Positions 41,371-49,900 of a DNA stretch of 64,000 bases are shown here, one piece after another; within the stretch, counting starts at the first letter, position 1; the number at the start of each line of letters is the position of its first letter. The stretch comes from Niveispirillum cyanobacteriorum (GTDB lineage: Bacteria > Pseudomonadota > Alphaproteobacteria > Azospirillales > Azospirillaceae). The stretch is from positions 868,001 to 932,000 of the forward strand of contig NZ_CP025612.1 of assembly GCF_002868735.1 (NCBI RefSeq). Reading direction: 5' to 3'. The notes beneath the pieces are model-generated. The model worked only from the letters and a program-made list of their open reading frames with translations, was not told the origin of the DNA and made no database searches. Position numbers and translations under genes: made by a program.

Positions 41371-42630
41371 ACGCGTCCAGCTCCACAGGATCTGCTACGC
41401 CTGTTGATGGAGGCGGCGGTCAACGCCGCCTCCCCCGTTACCTGCGTACCACCCCATCTGCCGCCGCTCCCGAAGGGACGCACGATGGTGGTCGGGGCCG
41501 GCAAGGCAGCCGCCGCCATGGCGGCGGCTGTGGAGCAGTGCTGGCAGGGGCCAATTTCGGGGCTGGTCATCACCCGCTATGGCCACGGCGTCGCGTGCAG
41601 CCGAATAGAGGTGGTGGAAGCCGCCCATCCGGTACCCGACGAAGCCGGCATCCAGGCCACCACCAGAATGCTAGCCCTGTTGAAGGGACTAACCGCGGAC
41701 GACCTTGTTCTGTGCCTGATATCGGGGGGCGGGTCGGCCCTGCTGGCGTCGCCGGCACCGGGGCTGACGCTGTCCGACAAGCAGTTGGTGGCCCGCGCCC
41801 TGCTGAAAAGCGGGGCGACCATCACGGAGATGAATTGCGTGCGCAAGCACCTGTCGGCGGTGAAAGGTGGGCGTCTGGCACGCATGGCCGCGCCGGCCCC
41901 GGTTCACACGCTGATGATCTCCGACGTGCCGGGCGATGATCCGGCCACCATCGCATCCGGCCCGACCCTGCCCGATCCTAGCACCCGGACAGAGGCGCTG
42001 GCCATCCTGTCGCGATATGGGATCGACGCACCTGTCGCCGTCACAGGCTGGCTTTCCAACCCGGAAAGCGAGACGCCGAAATCGTTGGATGATCTGCCCT
42101 CGGGCCGCGCCATCCTTGTGGCAAGGCCCGCCGATGCCATTGCGGCGGCGGCTGATCTCGCACGGCGCATGGGTGTGGCCCCGATCTTCCTGGGCAGCGC
42201 GATTGAGGGCGAGGCCCGCGATGTCGCGGTGCAGCATGCCGATTTCGCGAAAGCGGTTCTGGCCGGTGATATCCCCACCCCACGCCCCTGCGTTCTTCTG
42301 TCGGGCGGCGAAACAAGCGTGACCGTGCGGGGACAGGGCCGGGGCGGACGCAATGCCGAATTCCTGCTAGCGCTGGCCATTGCACTGAGCGGGCTGCCTG
42401 GCGTGCATGCGCTGGCCGCCGATACCGACGGCATTGACGGGTCGGAGGATAATGCCGGCGCCTGGATCGGACCCGATATCCTGGCACGCGCCACGAACGC
42501 CGGCATCTCCGCTTCTGAACGGCTGGCCGACAATGACGGCTATGGCTTCTTCCATGCCCTGGGAACCCTGCTGTTCACAGGGCCGACACGAACCAATGTG
42601 AATGATTTCAGGGCCATCCTGATCGAATGA
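41368..42630 (+). CDS. ttuD: Glycerate 2-kinase (MOFRL family, TtuD-like)
   Basis: A 420-residue protein of the glycerate kinase/hydroxypyruvate reductase (GK-II, MOFRL) type, which phosphorylates D-glycerate. Motifs include VVGAGKAAAAMA, CLISGGGSALL, GATITEMNCVRKHLSAVKGG, LLSGGETSVTV and GRGGRNAEFLLALA, with ADTDGIDGSEDNAGA near the C-terminus. The TTG at 41368 is chosen because GGAG (41356-41359) is eight bases upstream. The start overlaps the decayed receptor end. Together with the tartrate dehydrogenase relic downstream it fits tartrate to glycerate catabolism. Confidence 0.82.
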   Translation: MTRPAPQDLLRLLMEAAVNAASPVTCVPPHLPPLPKGRTMVVGAGKAAAAMAAAVEQCWQGPISGLVITRYGHGVACSRIEVVEAAHPVPDEAGIQATTRMLALLKGLTADDLVLCLISGGGSALLASPAPGLTLSDKQLVARALLKSGATITEMNCVRKHLSAVKGGRLARMAAPAPVHTLMISDVPGDDPATIASGPTLPDPSTRTEALAILSRYGIDAPVAVTGWLSNPESETPKSLDDLPSGRAILVARPADAIAAAADLARRMGVAPIFLGSAIEGEARDVAVQHADFAKAVLAGDIPTPRPCVLLSGGETSVTVRGQGRGGRNAEFLLALAIALSGLPGVHALAADTDGIDGSEDNAGAWIGPDILARATNAGISASERLADNDGYGFFHALGTLLFTGPTRTNVNDFRAILIE

Positions 42631-42641
42631 GGATTGATTGA

Positions 42642-43535
42642 ATGAGCAAGGAACGCCCCTGATCGGCGGGCATGACGCGACCTTTTTCGGTGCCGTGGGC
42701 TGGCCCGCAACTGTGCCGGACCATGTCTCGCTTTGGGGCTCGCTGATCCAGTTCCGCCACAAATTCGACCAGTATGTGAATCTGCGCCCCTTCCGCCTGA
42801 TGCCCGGCATGGCAAGCCCGCTGGCAGGCCCCAAGCCAGGCGCCATCGAATTCTATGTCGTGCGCGAGAATACGGAGAGAAATATTCCTCCATCGGCGGG
42901 CGCACCTTCCCCGGTACCGACCGCGAAGTCGTGATGCAGGAAACCGTGATGACCCGGATTGGCACCGACCGTATCCCGAAATACGCTTTTGATCTGGCCC
43001 AGCGACGAGACAGAAAGCACCTGACCTCGGCGACCAAATCCAACGGCATCGCCATAACCATGCCCTACTAGGATGAACGGGTGGACGCGATGGCCGCGCA
43101 TCATCCCGATGTGCGCTGGGACAAGTGCCATACCGACATCCTGGCCGCTCATTTCGTGCAACATCCGGATTGGTTCGACGTGGTCGTGGCCTCCAACCTG
43201 TTCGGCGACATCCTGTCCGACCTGGGGCCGGCCTGCACCGGCACCATCGGTATCGCGCCGGCCGGCAACATCAATCCCGATGGCCACTTCCCGTCATTGT
43301 TTGGGCCTTTCCATGGTTCCGCCCCCGACATCGCCGGTCAATGGATCGCCAACCCGGTGGGTCAGATATGGTCTGCCGCCCTGGTGCTGGACCATTTGGG
43401 GAATGTGCGGCGGGAGCCGCCATCGTGACTGCCATTGAGACGGTTCTAGCCCAAAAACATCTGCGCACCCGTGATCTTGGCGGGCCAGCAGATACCGTGA
43501 CCTGCGGCAAGGCCATTGCCGATGCCCTGCGCTGA
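42642..43535 (+). pseudogene. ttuC: Tartrate dehydrogenase/decarboxylase (TtuC-like), truncated with frameshifts and a nonsense codon
   Basis: The pieces align in order to a tartrate/isopropylmalate-type dehydrogenase, but about 60 N-terminal residues are missing. ATG 42642 opens only MSKERP before a stop. The reading restarts in another frame with GHDATFFGAVGWP. A one-base loss near 42875 (expected ENTEGEYSSIGG) shifts to the frame carrying YSSIGGRTFPGTDREVVMQ and TSATKSNG. TAG at 43069-43071 replaces the tryptophan of MPYWDER. LFGDILSDLGPA, FGPFHGSAPDIAG then follow, and a last one-base loss near 43398 displaces the C-terminus (AIETVLAQKHLRTRDLGG). At least four independent lesions make function impossible. 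Confidence 0.85.
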
Positions 43536-43582
43536 CCACCCCCCTACCTCCAGTCATAAGTTAAATTGTGTACCTGCGCATT

Positions 43583-43603
43583 TATCATCATTGGACAATG
43601 ATG
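43583..43603. promoter_or_regulatory. LysR-like box and perfect palindrome before the second TonB receptor
   Basis: CATCATTG GA CAATGATG (43586-43603) is a perfect 8+2+8 inverted repeat. The overlapping string TATCATCATTGGACA (43583-43597) matches 13 of 15 bases of TATCATTATTTGACA found on the minus strand at 53275-53289, between the divergent LysR and MFS genes. The shared site suggests the LysR protein at 53315 controls this operon too. Confidence 0.5.
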
Positions 43604-43687
43604 CTGCCGACGGGCACTTCCTTCCCAAAACCATTGCCGGTCCGGCCCAATGCCACCCGGTCAAGTTGATGCGAAGGGAGGAAGACA

Positions 43688-46033
43688 ATGACTTTCCAGC
43701 CGAACTGGCGCAACGGCCTGATGGCCACCACCATGCTGGCCGCCGCGATGATGCCGGCGCAGGCGCAGGAGGCCGATGACAGCCTGGTGCTTGAAGAGAT
43801 CGTAGTGACAGCGCAGAAGCGGGCGGAGCGCCTGCAGGACGTGCCGCTGGCCGTCAGCGCGCTTTCCGCCGACGCTCTGGCCAATTCCCAGGTCAGCAGC
43901 ACGGCCGGCGTTGCCGCCCTGGTGCCCTCGCTGACCTATACGCAGTCGACCAGCGACCTGAACAATAATGTTCGCATTCGCGGCGTGGGCACGGCCCTGT
44001 TCAATGCTGGTCTGGAATCCGCTGTGTCCTTCGTGGTGGATGGTGTCGTCATGTCGCGTCAGGGCCAGGGTTTCCAGGACCTGATCGACGTGGAGCGGGT
44101 GGAAGTGCTGCGCGGCCCGCAGGGCACGCTGTTCGGCAAGAACGCCACCGCCGGCGTGATCAACATTGTGACCAAGCGCCCGTCGCGCGACTTTGAAGGT
44201 GTCGCTGAAATCGGCATCGCCGAGCAGGGCGAATACCGTGCCCGGGCATCCGTCTCCGGCCCGATCAGCGAGACGGTGGGCGCACGCCTGACCGGCTATT
44301 ATACAGACAATCGCGGTTATGTTTACGATTATGGCCGTGGTGAGCATGTCTATGGCGGTCGCGATGTCGGCTTGCGCGGCAAGGTCGAATGGCAGGCTAC
44401 GGAAAACCTGAACTTCTTGTTCACCGCCGACATCCGCGACAGCGAAAGCGATTGCTGTCAGCCGATCCCCTACCTGACGACCAACAGCGTTCTGGCCGCC
44501 ATCCGGGGCCCGGTCGTTGCCTCATCCGAAAACCGCACCGTCAATAGCGGCGATACCCGGACCTTCGCCAATTCCGATCAGGCTGGCGGATCGGTGGAAG
44601 CCAGTCTGGACCTGGGCGACCATGTCCTGACCTCCGTCACCGCCGTCCGCAACTGGAAGATCGAGAATAATGTCGATGTGGACGGATTCAATTCGGCGAC
44701 GCCACTCTATCTGCCGTTCGGCAATGGCTATTTCGGCGTCAATGGCGGTACCGCCGATATCAGCCAGTTCACACAGGAACTGCGTTTGGCGTCGGCCGCG
44801 AACCAGCCGCTGACCTACACGTTCGGCCTGTTCTACTTCAACCTGGACCTGGACCGCGCGTTTACCCGCCGCGTGGGTGGTTGCGTGACACCAGGCACCG
44901 CCTTCGGCCAGCCGTGCGCCACGTCCTTCTTCTCCTCTTCCAATCACGAGGCGAATACCAAGACAGACAATTACGCCGCCTTCGGTCAGGTTGAATATGA
45001 ACTGACCGATGCCCTGTCGGCCTTTGCCGGCTTCCGTCTGCAACGGGAAAAGGTGTCCTACAGCGGCACCCGTTTCGGTTCCGCACCCTATACCGGTGAC
45101 CGATTGCTGTTTGCCGCCTCCACCGGGTCGGGCAGCGTTTCCGATACCGACCTGTCGGGCAAGGCCGGCCTGAAATATGAGATCGACCGCGATGCCCAGA
45201 CCTATTTCACCTGGTCGCGTGGCTATAAGGGCCAGGGCTACGACGTCGAACTGACGGCGAATTTCGCGAGCCAGTCGCCCGTGCGACCGGAAACGGTGAA
45301 TTCGTACGAACTGGGCTGGAAGCAGCAGGCCCTGAATGGCCGCCTGATCCTGAACAGTGCTCTGTTCTATGCCAAATATCAGGACCTGCAGGTCCAATCG
45401 ACCATCGCGCCGAACGTGTCGGTTCCGACCAATGCCGGCTCCTCGGTATCGAAGGGGGCAGAGATCGAGTTCCAGGCCCGCGCCACCTCCGCGCTCAGCA
45501 TCAATGGCGGCGTCACCTTGCTGGATGCCAAGTTCGATGCCGACCGCATCGCCTGTGCTCTACCGGCTCAGGCATCGGCGGTTACTCTGGCGACGGGGGC
45601 AGCGGAACCGGTCAATAGCTGCTTCCGTCTGGGCAATGGCACCGTCCAGAATGTCCGTGGCGGTGACCTGCCTAACGCACCACGCTGGCGTGGCAATATC
45701 AATGTCCGGTACGAGGATGAAATCGCCACCGACTGGAACGGTTTCGCCCAGGTCGGGTTCAACACACAGAGCGGTACCACCTTCTCCCTGGAGCAGGATG
45801 CCGGTCTGACCCAGGGCGGTTACAGCACCATTGACCTGTCGGTCGGCGTGCTGTCGCAAGATGACCGCTACCAGTTGACACTTTATGTCCGCAACCTGAC
45901 CGATAAGCATTTCGCGACGGGCATGCAGCGCGACAACATCCTGACCAACGCCGCCAACCCCGGCAATATCCTGTATTTCACGTCCAAGGAAGCGGCCCGG
46001 TACATGGGTGGCACCCTGCGCGTGAAGTTCTGA
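43688..46033 (+). CDS. TonB-dependent outer-membrane receptor of the aromatic cluster
   Basis: A 781-residue receptor with a signal peptide (about residues 1-26, ending MMPAQAQ). The TonB box region is VLEEIVVTAQKR. A plug carrying NVRIRGVG and VEVLRGPQGTLFGKNATAGV spans about residues 50-165, and a barrel ending GGTLRVKF follows. It belongs to the siderophore/small-molecule-like class with IVTAQKR boxes common in sphingomonads and related alphaproteobacteria. The cargo is probably an aromatic or glycosylated compound, judging by the genes downstream. GGGAGG precedes the ATG. A GC-rich hairpin separates it from the hydroxylase gene. Confidence 0.87.
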   Translation: MTFQPNWRNGLMATTMLAAAMMPAQAQEADDSLVLEEIVVTAQKRAERLQDVPLAVSALSADALANSQVSSTAGVAALVPSLTYTQSTSDLNNNVRIRGVGTALFNAGLESAVSFVVDGVVMSRQGQGFQDLIDVERVEVLRGPQGTLFGKNATAGVINIVTKRPSRDFEGVAEIGIAEQGEYRARASVSGPISETVGARLTGYYTDNRGYVYDYGRGEHVYGGRDVGLRGKVEWQATENLNFLFTADIRDSESDCCQPIPYLTTNSVLAAIRGPVVASSENRTVNSGDTRTFANSDQAGGSVEASLDLGDHVLTSVTAVRNWKIENNVDVDGFNSATPLYLPFGNGYFGVNGGTADISQFTQELRLASAANQPLTYTFGLFYFNLDLDRAFTRRVGGCVTPGTAFGQPCATSFFSSSNHEANTKTDNYAAFGQVEYELTDALSAFAGFRLQREKVSYSGTRFGSAPYTGDRLLFAASTGSGSVSDTDLSGKAGLKYEIDRDAQTYFTWSRGYKGQGYDVELTANFASQSPVRPETVNSYELGWKQQALNGRLILNSALFYAKYQDLQVQSTIAPNVSVPTNAGSSVSKGAEIEFQARATSALSINGGVTLLDAKFDADRIACALPAQASAVTLATGAAEPVNSCFRLGNGTVQNVRGGDLPNAPRWRGNINVRYEDEIATDWNGFAQVGFNTQSGTTFSLEQDAGLTQGGYSTIDLSVGVLSQDDRYQLTLYVRNLTDKHFATGMQRDNILTNAANPGNILYFTSKEAARYMGGTLRVKF

Positions 46034-46043
46034 TCCCAACCGG

Positions 46044-46083
46044 CCGGCGGCGCCCGACAGGGATCGCCGCCGGTCCCTTTCTT
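46044..46083 (+). terminator. Hairpin between the TonB receptor and hydroxylase genes
   Basis: CCGGCGGCG (46044-46052) pairs perfectly with CGCCGCCGG (46065-46073), followed by the T-rich CTTTCTTT. It may partially terminate and so lower expression of the downstream enzymes relative to the receptor. Confidence 0.5.
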
Positions 46084-46105
46084 TACGAAAACCCCTTAGG
46101 CCGCC

Positions 46106-47668
46106 ATGATCCATGACGTCGCCATCGTCGGCTGCGGTCCCGTCGGGGCCACGGCCGCCCACCTGTTGGGAAAGACCGGGCTGTCGGTCCTGGTGGTGGA
46201 GCGCGAGCCCGACCCGCACCCCCTGCCACGCGCCGTCCATATCGACCACGAGATGATGCGCATCTTTCAGGGCATCGGCCTGATCGACCGGCTGCTGCCC
46301 CTGATGCGCGAAACCGATGGACACCTGCATATTGGCGCCGATGGCGGGGTGATCCGCTATCTCGGTTCCGCCGGACAGGCCCGGCCCTTCGGCTGGGCCA
46401 ACGATTACTTCTTCTATCAACCGGAACTTGAAGCCATGTTACGCGGCGGCCTGACCGCCTACCCGGCGGTTGATCTGCGCCTGGGTGCGGAGTTGGTGGG
46501 ACTGGACCAGACTGACGGGCATGTCACCCTGCATCTTGCCGACGGTGGTCTGGCCAGCGCCCGCTATGTCATTGCTTGCGACGGCGCGCGCAGCATGGTG
46601 CGCAAAGCGCTGGATATCCGCCTGGACGATCTGCGGTTCGAAGAACCTTGGCTGGTCGTGGATGCCGAGCTGGATGGTCCGGTACAGTTTCCCGCATTCA
46701 CGGGCCTGCCGCCGGCGGCGAACCTGCAGAAACTGTCAGTAATGCTGTGCGATCCGCGCCGTCCAGCCACCATCGTGCCGGGGCGCGGCAACCATCGCCG
46801 CTGGGAATTCATGCTACTACCCGGCGAGGATGACCGGGAGATGATGCGGCCGGACAAGGTGGCGGAGTTGCTCGCTCCTTGGGTGGCGGGCATTCCGCAT
46901 CGGCTGGTCCGCGCCGCGACTTACCGGTTTCACGGGCTGGTGGCGCTGGAATGGCAACGGGGCCGGGTGTTCCTGGCCGGTGATGCCGCGCACCAGACCC
47001 CTCCCTTCTTCGGCCAGGGCATGTGCCATGGGTTGCGCGATGTCGTCAATCTGGCCTGGAAACTGGAACTTGTCCTGTCGGGCCGGGCGGATGCCGCCTT
47101 ACTGACCAGTTATCAGTCGGAACGTGACCCGCATGTGCGGGCAGTGATCGGCGCTGCTGTGGCCGCCGGTCGCTATATCTGCGAACTGGACCCGGCAAAG
47201 GCGGCGGCCCGTGATGCAGAGATGCGCCGGCGTGCGGCCACACCGGGGGCCACCGCCGCCGATCTGATCCCGGCTTATCGGCAGGGTGTGGTCGGTAATG
47301 GAGGCGGTCCCCGTTTCATACAGCCACGCGTCACCGATGCCGCAGGAACCACAAGGCTGCTGGATGATGTAACGGGCGGTGGCTTCGTGCTGTTGCGCGG
47401 GCCTGAGGCCGCTGACATCGCCCTGCCCCCCTGCTTCGACAGTCTTGGCGTGAACGTCTGCCACATCGGGCGGGATTGTCTGGATGAAAGCGGCATGCTG
47501 GCCACGTGGTTCGACCGGCATGGGCTCGGTCCTGCCGCCTCCGTCCTGCTGCGCCCCGACGCCTATGTATTCGGCCTTGCCGCGGATGACGCAGATCTGT
47601 CCGACCTTGCGGCCCAACTGGCCGTAACCCTGCACATGATGAAGGAGGGAACTACATGTCCAGCCTGA
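46106..47668 (+). CDS. FAD-dependent aromatic hydroxylase (MhpA/PheA-like)
   Basis: A 520-residue flavoprotein monooxygenase. The N-terminal Rossmann motif VAIVGCGPVGATAAHLLGKTG binds FAD. The DG motif lies in VIACDGARSMVRKAL near residue 155, and GD near residue 290 in RVFLAGDAAHQTPPFFGQGM. The thioredoxin-like C-terminal domain usual in MhpA-type enzymes is present. Family members hydroxylate phenolic acids with NAD(P)H and O2, preparing the ring for cleavage. The next genes encode a VOC ring-cleavage-type enzyme and an FAH hydrolase, consistent with a meta-cleavage-like route. It overlaps the GlcG-like gene by 13 bases. Confidence 0.84.
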   Translation: MIHDVAIVGCGPVGATAAHLLGKTGLSVLVVEREPDPHPLPRAVHIDHEMMRIFQGIGLIDRLLPLMRETDGHLHIGADGGVIRYLGSAGQARPFGWANDYFFYQPELEAMLRGGLTAYPAVDLRLGAELVGLDQTDGHVTLHLADGGLASARYVIACDGARSMVRKALDIRLDDLRFEEPWLVVDAELDGPVQFPAFTGLPPAANLQKLSVMLCDPRRPATIVPGRGNHRRWEFMLLPGEDDREMMRPDKVAELLAPWVAGIPHRLVRAATYRFHGLVALEWQRGRVFLAGDAAHQTPPFFGQGMCHGLRDVVNLAWKLELVLSGRADAALLTSYQSERDPHVRAVIGAAVAAGRYICELDPAKAAARDAEMRRRAATPGATAADLIPAYRQGVVGNGGGPRFIQPRVTDAAGTTRLLDDVTGGGFVLLRGPEAADIALPPCFDSLGVNVCHIGRDCLDESGMLATWFDRHGLGPAASVLLRPDAYVFGLAADDADLSDLAAQLAVTLHMMKEGTTCPA

Positions 47669-48099
47669 CCCTGGCCGCTGCGGCCACTATCGTGGATGAG
47701 GCATTGGCCGAGGCCCGCCGCCGCGACTATGCCCCGCTCTGCGTCGCCGTGCTGGATGCCGGCGCGCATCTGGTGGCACTGAAGCGGGAGGATGGGGCCA
47801 GCCTGATGCGGCCGCAGATCGCCATCGCCAAGGCCACGGGCGCCCTGGGCATGGGCTATGGCAGTCGGGAACTGGCCCGCCGCGCCAATGCCTCTCCCAC
47901 CTTCTATAACGCCCTTTTCGCAATCAGCGGCGGGGCCATGGCGCCGTCGCCGGGCGGTGTCCTTATCCGCGATGCGGCAGGCACCGTGATCGGTGCCGTC
48001 GGGATCAGCGGCGATACCGGCGACGCGGATGAGGCCTGTGCCCTGACTGGCATCGTCGCCACGGGCCTGACCGCCGATCCCGGCCTTCCCACCACCTGA
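47656..48099 (+). CDS. GlcG/HbpS-family protein
   Basis: A 147-residue domain of the haem-degrading/GlcG family (LTLAAAATIVDEALAEARRR, VAVLDAGAHLVALKREDGA, GGVLIRDAAGTVIGAVGISG). These proteins often accompany oxygenase or glycolate genes, but their biochemical role is unclear; haem or cobalamin-type binding has been described for relatives. ATG 47656 lies inside the hydroxylase end with AAGGAGG upstream, so translation is coupled. Confidence 0.8.
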   Translation: MSSLTLAAAATIVDEALAEARRRDYAPLCVAVLDAGAHLVALKREDGASLMRPQIAIAKATGALGMGYGSRELARRANASPTFYNALFAISGGAMAPSPGGVLIRDAAGTVIGAVGISGDTGDADEACALTGIVATGLTADPGLPTT

Positions 48100-48111
48100 A
48101 GGAGGCGGACT

Positions 48112-48987
48112 ATGCGCCTGCGCAGCATTGAACTGAATTTGCCGGGGGCCGCGGAGGCTGCGGACTTCCTGACCGGTATCTGGGGTTTAGCGCATTCTGA
48201 AACCGGATCGGACGGCACGCGCTATCTGCGCGGTTCGGGTCCCTTCCCCTATCTGGTTGCCCTGACGGACGCGGATGGCCCATCCATCCGTTGCACCAGC
48301 TTTGTGGCCGATGAAGCTGTGGTTGCCGGCATCGCAGAGCGGGCCCGTGCGGTCGGCTGGCCCGTGCAGGACACGGTCTCGTCCGATCCCGGTGGCGGGG
48401 CCGGCATCTTGGTGCAGTTGCCGGAAGGGGAGGTTTTCCGTTTCCTGCATGGTGCAAGCGAAGTGGCGCCCATCGAAGGCCGTGACCTGCCCATAAAGCT
48501 GACCCATGTGGTCATGAACGCCACCGATGCCGAGGCAACAGCCAGCGCCACTGAAAAGGTGTTGGGCTTCCGCGTGTCGGATCGAACCAAGGGCATGGTC
48601 TTCGTCCGCTGCAACAATTCCCACCATTCGGTGGCCTTTGCGCGGGCGGGCCACAGTTCCCTGAACCATATCGCGTTCGAGATGAATGATCTGGACGCCG
48701 TGATGCGCGGCATCGGGCGACTGCGCGACAGCGGCATGGTTCCCGCCTGGGGACCGGGCCGGCATGGGCCAGGCGACAATGCCTTTGCCTACTTCGTGGC
48801 GCCGTTCGGTGCCGTGGTCGAGTTTTCCACTGCCGTGGAGATCGTGCCTGACGATTACCGCGTCGGCGCACCCGATGATTGGACCTGGCCGAAGAACCGT
48901 ATCGATCAATGGGGCATCTCCGACAAGGACGTGGCCGCCCTGGCCGCTGCCGAACGCAATTTCCGTTATCGCCCCTTGGCTGTCTAA
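48112..48987 (+). CDS. VOC-superfamily extradiol dioxygenase-like protein
   Basis: A 291-residue two-domain vicinal-oxygen-chelate protein. The C-terminal domain contains the metal ligands expected of type I extradiol dioxygenases: histidine in KLTHVVMNA, histidine in SLNHIAFEM and glutamate in AVVEFSTAVE. The ring-cleaving dioxygenase reading is supported by the hydroxylase upstream and the FAH hydrolase downstream. The catechol substrate is not known. It follows the GlcG gene by 12 bases with AAGGAGG before ATG. Confidence 0.78.
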   Translation: MRLRSIELNLPGAAEAADFLTGIWGLAHSETGSDGTRYLRGSGPFPYLVALTDADGPSIRCTSFVADEAVVAGIAERARAVGWPVQDTVSSDPGGGAGILVQLPEGEVFRFLHGASEVAPIEGRDLPIKLTHVVMNATDAEATASATEKVLGFRVSDRTKGMVFVRCNNSHHSVAFARAGHSSLNHIAFEMNDLDAVMRGIGRLRDSGMVPAWGPGRHGPGDNAFAYFVAPFGAVVEFSTAVEIVPDDYRVGAPDDWTWPKNRIDQWGISDKDVAALAAAERNFRYRPLAV

Positions 48988-49001
48988 GGACCCGTAAATC
49001 C

Positions 49002-49844
49002 ATGAAACTGATCAGCTTCCGCCATGGCGCCATCGACAGTTACGGTCTGGTCGATGACCAGCAAGTGCTGGATCTGGGGGCCGTCGCCGGTGCCGAGGCA
49101 CCCGATCTAAAGACGGCCCTGGCCAAGGGCCTGCTGTCCACCCTGGCCGCGCGCCCTGCCCCCACCCTGCCTTACGCATCCGTGACCCTGCTGCCGGTCC
49201 TGCACAATCCGGGCAAGATTTTCTGCGTGGGCCATAATTATGAAAAGCATCGGCAGGAGACGGGTCGGGCCAAGGTGGCGCATCCCTCCATCTTCACTCG
49301 CTTCGCCGACACCCTAATTGCCCATGGCGCCCCTATCGTGCGGCCACGGGTATCCACCAACCTGGATTTCGAGGGCGAACTGGCCATCGTCATCGGCAAG
49401 GGCGGGCGTTATATCCCCGAAGATGAGGCGATGGCCCATATTGCCGGCTTCACCTGCGCCAACGACGCCTCTGTGCGCGATTGGCAGTGGCATACGCAGC
49501 AATTCACGCCGGGGAAGAACTTCCCGTCTACCGGTGCGCTGGGCCCCTGGCTGGTTACGGCGGACGAGATCACGGACCTGCCCGCCATAACCGTGACCAC
49601 GCGCCTGAACGGACAGGTGGTGCAGCAGGCGCCACTGGCCGACCTGATCTTCCCGCTGCCGGTGATCGTGGCCTATCTGTCCAGCTTTTCCCCCCTGTCG
49701 CCGGGCGACGTGATCCTGACCGGCACGCCAGGTGGGGTGGGTGCCAAGCGCGAACCCCCGCTCTGGATGAAGCCGGGCGACGTGGTGGAGGTGGATATCT
49801 CAGGCGTCGGGTTACTGCGGAATGAGATTGTTGACGAAGCGTAA
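49002..49844 (+). CDS. Fumarylacetoacetate hydrolase-family protein
   Basis: A 280-residue FAH-superfamily enzyme (FCVGHNYEKHRQE, NLDFEGELAIVIGKGG, GFTCANDASVRDWQW, LTGTPGGVGAKREPPLWMKP). In aromatic meta-cleavage routes such proteins hydrolyse or decarboxylate ring-fission products. It differs from the fucose-cluster FAH protein at 26124. ATG 49002 is preferred because the conserved MKLISFRHG start begins there. It ends the operon and is followed by a strong hairpin terminator. Confidence 0.83.
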   Translation: MKLISFRHGAIDSYGLVDDQQVLDLGAVAGAEAPDLKTALAKGLLSTLAARPAPTLPYASVTLLPVLHNPGKIFCVGHNYEKHRQETGRAKVAHPSIFTRFADTLIAHGAPIVRPRVSTNLDFEGELAIVIGKGGRYIPEDEAMAHIAGFTCANDASVRDWQWHTQQFTPGKNFPSTGALGPWLVTADEITDLPAITVTTRLNGQVVQQAPLADLIFPLPVIVAYLSSFSPLSPGDVILTGTPGGVGAKREPPLWMKPGDVVEVDISGVGLLRNEIVDEA

Positions 49845-49849
49845 TATAG

Positions 49850-49879
49850 AAGGGGGGCGGAAATTCCGCCCCCCTTTTT
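49850..49879. terminator. Bidirectional terminator between the FAH and GH3 genes
   Basis: GGGGGGCGG and CCGCCCCCC flank an AAATT loop, with A-rich and T5 flanks. It separates the convergent FAH and GH3 genes and can end both transcripts. Confidence 0.82.
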
Positions 49880-49900
49880 CCTGATCCGTTTTCGTAATGA

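Noticed and set aside
41371-41939. Open frame continuing past the TonB receptor remnant
   Set aside because: After the terminal MRF the translation is a shadow of the glycerate kinase; the apparent fusion arises from the one-base loss at the receptor stop.
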